A stretch of 64,000 nucleotides of DNA from Streptomyces sp. CG1 (lineage in GTDB: Bacteria > Actinomycetota > Actinomycetes > Streptomycetales > Streptomycetaceae): assembly GCF_041080625.1 (NCBI RefSeq), contig NZ_CP163518.1:372001-436000 (forward strand), written 5' to 3'. Positions within the stretch are counted from its first letter, which is position 1, and each line of letters begins with the position of its first letter. The notes under the pieces are model-generated. The model saw only the letters and a list, made by a program, of their open reading frames with translations. It did not search any database and had not been told where the DNA came from. Position numbers and translations under genes: made by a program. Shown here piece by piece: positions 18,130 through 24,724 of this stretch.

Positions 18130-18654
18130 TCATACGGGCACGATCAGTCGCGGTTTCCCCTGCAACGCTGCGTAGTTGATCGTCTGCCACGTGCCCGAGG
18201 TGCCCTCCGGCCCTTCGAGCGGAAACCCGATCACCATCTGCGCGCGGTCGACCATGTACCTATTGCGGGCGTGATACGCGGGCGTGCGCAGTTCACCGGC
18301 GCCGAGTTCGATGATCTCAGCGATCCGGTCTCGGCAGCGATCGATCGCCTGTCGTGCCTCGGCCGGCTGCTGCGCGACGGTGCCCGGCGCGACGACCGCG
18401 ATCCGCGCCTGCGAGTTACCGGCGAGCCACAGCAGGCTAAGGCTGTCGATACCGACCGCGCCGCCGATGTAGAACTGTGCGTCGTCGGTCGCCCATGGCC
18501 CGAGGTAGGTACCGAACAGGTCGCTGAACCAGGTGAGTTCGCGGTGTCCGGTCTGCCGTGTACCGGTAATCCCCTGTACCCCGGGCTCGGCGAGATCGTC
18601 ACCGCGCACGGCGGCCGATACCTCACCGCCTACGGATACGAGATCGGGGAGCAC
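18130..18654 (-). CDS. SLOG-type Rossmann nucleotide-binding protein (DprA/YspA-like fold)
   Basis: A protein of up to 174 residues. The conserved start of the fold is ITGTRQTG, followed by FYIGGAVGIDSLSLLWLAG (glycine-rich nucleotide loop), IAVVAPG, RNRYMVDRAQMVIGFPLEG and GTWQTINYAALQGKPRLIVP. This order matches SLOG proteins, which bind nucleotides or derived signals and occur in mobile elements and conflict systems. The first in-frame start is GTG 18654; GTG 18612 is closer to the conserved domain. It precedes the XRE-TPR regulator in the same direction. Its 5' end overlaps the start of a small plus-strand frame at 18544, so one of the two starts is probably wrong. Confidence 0.65.
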   Translation of the reverse strand: MLPDLVSVGGEVSAAVRGDDLAEPGVQGITGTRQTGHRELTWFSDLFGTYLGPWATDDAQFYIGGAVGIDSLSLLWLAGNSQARIAVVAPGTVAQQPAEARQAIDRCRDRIAEIIELGAGELRTPAYHARNRYMVDRAQMVIGFPLEGPEGTSGTWQTINYAALQGKPRLIVPV

Positions 18655-18756
18655 GGCGACGAGCCCGCGACCGCTGACCGCGTCGCGTTCCTGCTCGGGC
18701 TGCCTCGCGTGAGTCTCTCCGGGCAGTCGACGAAGTGCCCGGGGGTCGTCAGGTGA
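18544..18756 (+). CDS. Small hypothetical protein coupled to the prim-pol-like gene
   Basis: A 70-residue frame from GTG 18544 (EIVTAHGGRYLTAYGYEIGE, then TADRVAFLLGLPRVSLSGQS) ending at TGA 18754-18756, which overlaps GTG 18753 of the next gene as GTGA. The clean 4-base overlap is the same as at the next junctions and is the main support. The N-terminal third is antisense to the SLOG gene, so the true start may lie further in. No family recognised. Confidence 0.35.
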   Translation: MSGLPCTGNPLYPGLGEIVTAHGGRYLTAYGYEIGEHGDEPATADRVAFLLGLPRVSLSGQSTKCPGVVR

Positions 18757-19247
18757 TTGAGGAACCGCGCAAGATCAGCGACACTCGGCTCGTCGCCGGC
18801 GGGTTCGATGGGTTCGTCGCCCTCGACTGGATCAGAGACGCCGCGAGCGTAACCGGCGCACTCGCCACGTGGGATCAGGGCGGTCTCGCCGAGGCCGCGG
18901 TCGGCAGGAGTTGGGACGTCGTCCGCCTGCCGCGCGCACTCGGGTGGAAGACCGTCACGCAGATGCGGCTGTACGGCACGCCCGTCGGCCCGGTGCAGCA
19001 CACTCCCGACGGCGTCGAGGTGCTCGTGCCGGTCGGCTCGGCCGCCGAGTGGCACCTGCCCGAGGCCGAGGTGTTCACCGCGGGCACTGTCGCAGTACCG
19101 CACCCCGCGACGATCGCCCCGCACACACAGCAAGGGCACACATGGATCGTCTCGCCACGGGAGTGCGGGCAGTTCACCGACGCCGATCTGCTGCGCGAGG
19201 CGTATGCCGCGGCCATCGCCGCCACACACATGGACACCGTCCGATGA
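18753..19247 (+). CDS. Bifunctional DNA primase/polymerase N-terminal-like protein
   Basis: A 164-residue protein resembling the N-terminal prim-pol-like domain proteins of actinomycete integrative elements: ATWDQGGLAEAAVGRSWDVV, VGPVQHTPDGVEVLVPVG, EVFTAGTVAVPHPATIAPHT and WIVSP follow the usual order. I do not see a full set of acidic catalytic residues, so it may be a non-catalytic relative. GTG 18735 in frame is an alternative start. Its stop overlaps ATG 19244 of the next gene (ATGA), implying a translationally coupled operon 18544-20741. Confidence 0.5.
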   Translation: MIEEPRKISDTRLVAGGFDGFVALDWIRDAASVTGALATWDQGGLAEAAVGRSWDVVRLPRALGWKTVTQMRLYGTPVGPVQHTPDGVEVLVPVGSAAEWHLPEAEVFTAGTVAVPHPATIAPHTQQGHTWIVSPRECGQFTDADLLREAYAAAIAATHMDTVR

Positions 19248-19608
19248 CGGCCGCCCTGCCTGCCGAGCGGCTGACCGAGGACCCGATCCCGGCGCTGATC
19301 GAGGCCGCTTTCGACTCGACACGCAGGCAGCCGACGCCGAGCGTCTCGTCGAGATCGACAGATTGCTGCGAGAAGAGATCGACCGGCTGCAGGCGACCGC
19401 TCGTGCCATGGCCGATTGCCGGCCGGTCCGCTCGCGCGGTTGGTATGCCCTCGTGAACGCCGCCGACACGGCCGACGACGCTCTCGGATTCCAGAACCGC
19501 GAGGGTTTCGCCGGGGCGCTGAACGTCAGCGAACTGGCACGGCGCGTCCTCGAACTACGAGCCGTTACCGCCCCTACCGACGACCCTGGAGTCCACAGTG
19601 AGCAGTGA
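19244..19608 (+). pseudogene. DUF6415-like gene with a frameshift
   Basis: ATG 19244 overlaps the previous stop. The first frame reads MTAALPAERLTEDPIPALIE and then leaves the family. Near 19320 a one-base deletion moves the coding sense to a second frame reading AADAERLVEIDRLLREEIDR, SRGWYALVNAADTADDAL and NVSELARRVLELR, the typical body of a small DUF6415-like streptomycete protein. I see no slippery heptamer that would suggest programmed shifting. Single lesion, so sequencing error is possible. Confidence 0.6.
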
Positions 19609-20014
19609 TGCCCTTGAGGAACCGGCACGTCTGCACCGGATCATCTCGTCGTACGAGGTCCCGCTGCAACTGCTGGCTGCAGCCCGGGCGGGTACCGGGT
19701 GTGTCTGGTGCGCATGTCCGACCGACGAAACGGCCGTGCATCTGGAGCCGACCGTGATTCCTCGGCTCGCCTTGCACTACCGGGGCTGCACCGCCTGCCA
19801 GCAACGGAAGACCTGCCACGTCGGCCGAGGACGGCGCGTTCTGCACGAGCGAACCATGGCCCCGGCCGGGAAGGTTCTCACCGACTGCTCCGCCTGCCCG
19901 GCGCCCTTGCAGGCCACCGACGCGATCAGGCCGGTGCGGTGGGACGTCGGCACCACAATGCACCTCGGTTACGGCCACATGGGGTGTGTGACGGCGAGGA
20001 GTAGCGTGCGGTGA
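19598..20014 (+). CDS. Small Cys-rich hypothetical protein of the element-like cluster
   Basis: A 138-residue protein from GTG 19598, which overlaps the end of the preceding frame. It holds CVWCACP, CTACQQRKTC and CSACP, six or more cysteines spaced like zinc-binding knuckles, followed by a C-terminal GHMGC. Function unknown. TGA 20012-20014 overlaps GTG 20011 of the next gene, continuing the coupled arrangement. Confidence 0.55.
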   Translation: MSSDALEEPARLHRIISSYEVPLQLLAAARAGTGCVWCACPTDETAVHLEPTVIPRLALHYRGCTACQQRKTCHVGRGRRVLHERTMAPAGKVLTDCSACPAPLQATDAIRPVRWDVGTTMHLGYGHMGCVTARSSVR

Positions 20015-20741
20015 CCGACTGCACCATCTGAGAGCAGCCGTCAAGGGCGGTGAGCCGCGTAAGCAGCTCACGCGCCGCGACAGCAGGGGCAATAGGCTGC
20101 CGCCGGCGTTCATGCACGAGGCGTGCCGCAGGCGCCCGTCGATGGTCCCGTTCATCGCGTCATGGTCGAGCGAGATCGTCGGCAACCCGCACGTGGTGTA
20201 TCGGCTCGGCGGGATCGGCTACGCGGACGAGGTCGTCTCGGACCGGAACGCCGAGGGCGTACTGATGCTGCGGCGCCCCGACCACCGCGGTGTCGGCGAA
20301 CCCCGGTACGGCAAGGTGCATCCCGGCCGGCAATTCCAAGCCATGGCCGATCTGCTGTGCCAAGTGTGCAGCGAGCCGGCCGACCAGAACCACCGCGGGA
20401 CGCTGTGGCTGCTCGAGGACTCGCGCGAGGACTGACAGGGGTGGCCCGACGACCTCGTCACCACTCACCCGCCGACCTGCCTGCAGTGCGTGCGTAAGGC
20501 GCGCGAGGAGTGTCGGCAGATGTGGGCCGGCAGTGTCCTCGTACGGGTCGGCGAGTCCGAGCTTTACGGTGTGCTGGGCCACCGGTACACCTCGAGCCGA
20601 GTCGGGCCCCTGCCGGTCGGAAGGGACGTCGTGCCGTTCGGGTCACCGCTGCTCGACTGGACGGTCGCGGCGCAGTTTATGCGTGTCCTGAATGGGTGCA
20701 CCCTCGTGAGCCTCGACGAGGAACTCGGGGCGCTCGTATAG
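20011..20741 (+). pseudogene. Conserved streptomycete hypothetical gene, frameshifted and nonsense-mutated
   Basis: GTG 20011 opens a frame that ends at once (TGA 20029). One base over, a long frame reads LRAAVKGGEPRKQLTRRDSR, NRLPPAFMHEACRRRPSMVP, YADEVVSDRNAEG and LLCQVCSEPADQNHRGTLWL, then stops at TGA 20433-20435 where relatives have Trp (EDW becomes ED-stop). The same frame continues with GWPDDLVTTHPPTCLQCVRK, then LDWTVAAQFMRVLNGCTLVS to the stop at 20741. The CxxC pairs suggest a zinc-binding fold. Two lesions make a true pseudogene. Confidence 0.7.
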
Positions 20742-21032
20742 GCCGGGGTGCCCGGTGGGCATCGGGTCACGGCCGACGCGCACAGGTCACGGCCGACGCG
20801 CAAAGGGCTACCGCCGCTTACCGGTAGGTCGTCAAATCCGGCAATAGAGATCAAGACCTTGTCTCGGACCATCACGTGCTTCGGGTCGTTTGTCGGTCGC
20901 GTCGAAATGGCCAGCGGGCTTGGACAGGCCTGCGTGCCGAGCGCGTCGCGCAAGTGCACGAGCAGGATGCTGAGATCTGCGCCCTCTGCGCCGCGGGCTG
21001 AGAGCGCCCCGGCGACCACGCTCCGCACGGAA

Positions 21033-21404
21033 CTACGCGCTGTTGGGCCAGTCGTACGGTCCGCCGCCGCGCCACTCGATCAGCTCGGGGTCGTCGATCG
21101 CCCTGCCGGCGGTCGGCAGGTCCGCACGGTGCAGGAAGTCAAGTACGTCGAACAGGCTGTACGCAGTGCCCACGCGCTCACCGTGAATCGTCACCCGCCG
21201 TCCGCCGTCCTGAGCGGGCGGGAGCACAACCACCTGAGGGCGCCCGTCCATGAGACCAGCATGCCCCGAAAACACTCCGACAGGCAGCTTCGCCAAGTAG
21301 TGAGCGGGCTTGGGGGCCGCGCCGGCTTCCACGGCGGTCAGCCGGTCCCGGCCAGGGCTTGGGCCGTCCGTCCCGACGCCGGGGTACGACCGGCCCAACG
21401 CCAC
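21033..21404 (-). CDS. Conserved small hypothetical protein
   Basis: The well-conserved part begins at Met 21251 (DGRPQVVVLPPAQDGGRRVT, AYSLFDVLDFLHRADLP, DDPELIEWRGGGPYDW), giving a protein of about 72 residues; the frame extends upstream to 21404 without a good ribosome site, so 21251 is my preferred start. I recall similar short proteins in other streptomycetes, but no function is known. Confidence 0.55.
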   Translation of the reverse strand: MALGRSYPGVGTDGPSPGRDRLTAVEAGAAPKPAHYLAKLPVGVFSGHAGLMDGRPQVVVLPPAQDGGRRVTIHGERVGTAYSLFDVLDFLHRADLPTAGRAIDDPELIEWRGGGPYDWPNSA

Positions 21405-21412
21405 CCACCCCG

Positions 21413-21913
21413 CTAGGGAATGACGATTCCGCGCTCGCCCACTTCGGGATGCGGCGGTAGTCCGGGCAACGTGACCCGTGCGGGCCTCTCCGCGACCGCG
21501 GCCGCGGCTGCGGCCGCGCGATGGTGCAGTCCTGCCGCGGCGGCCACATAGTCCCGGGACGTGAGCAGCCCCACCAGTTGTCCATGCCCGTCTGTGACCG
21601 GCAGGGCGTCGGTGTCCTCCTCCGTCATGACGGCTGCCGCGTGCGACACGGACTCCTCCGGGTGGATCCTCGCGGTCCGGCGGGAGCGCACGAGATCGCG
21701 CACCCTTCGCCGGGACAACACATCCCCTGCGCAGGCCACAGCAAGTTCGGCCCGGTCCAGTACTCCGGCGCAGCAGCCGTCCGTGCGGACCACGGGCAGG
21801 GCTCGCTGTCCCGATCGTTCCAGTACTTCCCAGGCCATCAGCAGCGTCTCGTCCTCACCAACCGAGTACGGCGCGGTGTCCATCAGACTCCGCACCACAG
21901 GGTTCTCAATCAC
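21413..21913 (-). CDS. CBS-domain pair protein
   Basis: A 166-residue protein with two CBS motifs, which bind adenosyl nucleotides. First motif about residues 3-60 (VVRSLMDTAPYSVGEDETLL, ERSGQRALPVVRTDG), second about 70-130 (RVRDLVRSRRTARIHPEESV, TDALPVTDGHGQLVGLLTSR). The tail has a run of alanines and no BON domain, unlike the three CBS-BON proteins further along. GTG 21913 has GGAGG 5 bases upstream. A GGGCC-N4-GGCCT palindrome lies 131 bases upstream. Stress-island gene; exact role unknown. Confidence 0.82.
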   Translation of the reverse strand: MIENPVVRSLMDTAPYSVGEDETLLMAWEVLERSGQRALPVVRTDGCCAGVLDRAELAVACAGDVLSRRRVRDLVRSRRTARIHPEESVSHAAAVMTEEDTDALPVTDGHGQLVGLLTSRDYVAAAAGLHHRAAAAAAAVAERPARVTLPGLPPHPEVGERGIVIP

Positions 21914-22332
21914 GGCGCCTCCTTGTGTTACTGCCGGGATCAACTGATCCGGCAATCCGCCTGTGTTGGGGCAGCCGCATGCCGGATACCCGTTTCCCTT
22001 CCGCGTGCCTCTTCACGCTGACTCCTCGGCGACGGCCTGTCATGGGGCCTTACGGCCTGGGAAACGCCGATCGGACCTACAAGCCGGTCTGGCCCGTCGG
22101 CGCTCGGGCGTCCGGTGTGCCGTAGCCCCGTGCCCACATGAGTGGCAGCAGCCCCAACAGTCACATCAGCCTCGGCTGTACTTCGGCCCTACGCAGCTGT
22201 GGCGGCATCGCGCAAAGGCCCTGCGGACCCCCGGCGGAGCCATACGTCCCCTGCCGCAGTCGTAGGTGCGGCGACGTGATGGACGGAGCCAATACCCGTA
22301 GATCGCGAACGCCGGACGGCACGAGGTGTGTC
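21914..22332. other. Upstream region of CBS gene and ATPase relic
   Basis: About 420 bases without a convincing gene between the CBS gene and the P-type ATPase relic, which point away from each other. It contains the palindromic motif at 22045 and is the likely shared promoter region. Confidence 0.5.
22045..22058. promoter_or_regulatory. GGGCC-N4-GGCCY palindrome, candidate OsdR/DosR-type box
   Basis: GGGCCTTACGGCCT, a 5+4+5 inverted repeat with one mismatch at the last base, in the divergent region between the CBS gene and the ATPase relic. One of a recurring set in this island. Confidence 0.35.
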
Positions 22333-24616
22333 ATGTATCGATTCGCCCGTCAAGCACAATCGTCTCCAGAGGCGCCGATGACCCCGCCGCGGCTCGAACC
22401 CGTGCTGTTGGCGGCCACCTCGGCTGCGCTGGTCGCGGGCGGTGGCGCCTGGTGTACCGGCAATGGTGAACCTTGCCGACCTGTTGTGGGGCCTGGGAAC
22501 CCTGTCCGCCGTCCTCCCGGCGGTGGGCTGGGTGCTGGCCGTGCTGCGGCACGGACGGGCGGGCGGGCGTCGATCTGATCGGCGTCCTGCCCTCGGCGGC
22601 ACCCTGGCCGTCCACGAGTTTCTGGCCGGTGCCCTCATCGCGTTGATGCTGGCGACGGGCCGGACGCTGGAGGCTGCGGCGCGGCGGCGCGCCTATCACG
22701 ACCTGCGTGCCCTGCTGGAAAACGCACCGCGATCGGTCCAGCGTCGCACCGAAGCCGGCGTGGCCACGATTCCGCTCGCGGCAATCGCCGTCGGTGACCT
22801 GCTGTTCGTGGGGCCGGGCGAGACGGTTCCGGTCGATGGGCGCGTGGAAAGCACCGCCGCGGTCCTGGACGAGTCGGTTCGCAGCGGCGTGGTCAACGCC
22901 GGTGGAGCCTTCGACCTGCGCGCCACCGCGACCGAGAAGGACAGTACGTACGCCGGGATCGCAGGGCTGGCCCGGCAGGCCTGCGCCGAGTCCGCGCCCG
23001 TCGTACGGCTGGCCTACCGCTACGCGGCCTGGTTCCTGCCCCTGTCCCTGGCGGTGGCCGGGACCGCCTGGCTGGTGAGAGGCTCCGCGACGCGGGCGGT
23101 CGCGGTACTTGTGGTCGCGACCCCGTGCCCCCTGCTGCTGGCGGCGCCGGTCGCCGTAGTGTCCGGACTCTCCCGTGCCTCCCGCGTCGGTGTCGTCGTC
23201 CGGGACGGTGGCGCCCTGGAGAACCTGGGCCGGGCGCACACTCTCATGCTCGACAAGACGAGCGCGCTGACCCGGGGCCGCCCCCGTGTCGTCGACGTGA
23301 TCGCCGCGCCCGGCAGGCAGCCGGCGGCGGTGCTCCGGCTGGCCGCCTCGCTCGACCAGTACTCGCGCCACGTTCTGGCCCAGGCCATCGTCGATGCCGC
23401 GCACGAGAGAAGGCCGGCGTTGTCGGTGCCGGAAAGCGTCAATGAAGAGCCGAGCATGGGTGTTTCGGGCACCGTGGAGGGACCGCGAGTCCGCGTCGGT
23501 CGGTCGGGGATGCCCGGCGGCGGGTAGTCCTGGGCTCGTGCGGTCGACAACCCGGCGCTGCTCGATGGCGCGGCCGTCGCCTGGGTGCGCGCGGACGGGC
23601 AGGTCACAGGTGCCGTGCTGCTCCACGATGCGCTGCGCTACGCCGCCCACCGCACCCTGCGCCTTCTGCGGGCGGCGGGTATCTCCCGGCTTGTGATGCT
23701 CACGGAGGACCGGGCCGAGCCCGCGCGCGAGGCCGGCGCCGTTCTCGGCCTCGACGAGGTGCGCGCCGGACTCGGCCCGGCGGACAAGGTCGCCGCCGTA
23801 CGCGCCGAACGCGAACACGCGGTCACCGTCATGGCCGGCGACGGTGTCAACGACGCCCCGGCCCTCGCGGCCGCGGACGTCGGCGTGGCGATGGGTGCCC
23901 GAGGCGCCACCGCGTCCTCCGAAGCCGCCGACATCGTCCTGACCACCGACCGCGTCGACCGCTTGGCCGACGCCATCTCCATCGCCGTACGGGCCCGGCG
24001 GATCGCCGTGCAGAGCGCCCTGGGCGGGATGGTGCTGTCCCTCGCCGCGATGGGCGTCGCCGCGGCAGGTCTGCTCCCTCCCGCGGCCGGAGCCCTGCTC
24101 CAGGAGGGCATCGATGCCGCGGTCATCCTCAACGCCCTGCGCGCCCTGAGGGTCGACCAGACCGGGCGGCCGGCCCTCACGCCTGCGGCGGAAGCTCTTG
24201 TCCGCCGCTTCGCGGCCGAGCACGTCGACCTGCAGGTGGTGCTCGAAGCTGTGCGCGGTGCCGCCGACCGCCTCACCGACGGTCCGGGTCCGCAGGCCCT
24301 CGTCGCGGTTGCGGAGGCGTACCGGCTGCTCACCGAACGCCTGCTCCCCCATGAATACGCCGAGGAGCACCAGCTCTACCCCGCCCTCGCCCCCACACTC
24401 GGCGGCCCTGAGGCCACGGCCACCATGAGCCGGGCGCACGTGGAGATCGAGCGTCTGTCCCGGCGCATCGCCGCGCACCTGCGACTGGCTCACGACGCCG
24501 GCGGCCTGGCCGCAGGGCAGCTCGATGACCTGCACTCCTGCTCTGTACGGATTGCGCACCGTCCTGTGTCTTCACTTCACGCAGGAGGAGGAGAACTATT
24601 TCTCGCTGGCCCGGTG
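22333..24616 (+). pseudogene. Decayed heavy-metal P-type ATPase with C-terminal hemerythrin-like domain
   Basis: Pieces in three frames rebuild a P1B-type ATPase: start near 22333, frameshift near 22465, compensating shifts at about 22560-22595, a long frame to TAG 23525, the same frame resuming after it (ARAVDNPALLDGAAVAWVRA) and a last frameshift near 24540 into LYGLRTVLCLHFTQEEENYF, stop 24614-24616. The actuator TGE loop is deleted (DESVRSGVVNAGG), and the phosphorylation motif DKTGT reads DKTSA. VATPCPLLLAAPV and GDGVNDAPAL survive. The tail (HEYAEEHQLYPAL, MSRAHVEIERLSRRIAAHL) is hemerythrin-like. It cannot encode an active pump. Its last open frame runs into the next gene and makes a false 1280-codon ORF. 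Confidence 0.85.
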
Positions 24617-24628
24617 AGCGGGCCACCG

Positions 24629-24642
24629 GGGCCACTCGGCCC
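24629..24642. promoter_or_regulatory. GGGCC-N4-GGCCC palindrome upstream of the GNAT/acyl-CoA synthetase gene
   Basis: GGGCCACTCGGCCC, a perfect 5+4+5 inverted repeat 83 bases before ATG 24725 and 13 bases after the ATPase relic ends. Candidate OsdR/DosR-type box. Confidence 0.45.
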
Positions 24643-24724
24643 GGCCGTTTACCCGCCCAGCCCCTGTGGCCCAGGGAGCAGGCGCCCGACGCTGGAGGGG
24701 AAGCGTCCGGAGGGAGATCTCGCG

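Noticed and set aside
19311..19335. Programmed -1 frameshift in the DUF6415-like gene
   Set aside because: No slippery heptamer or following hairpin is visible at the frame junction; a simple deletion fits better.
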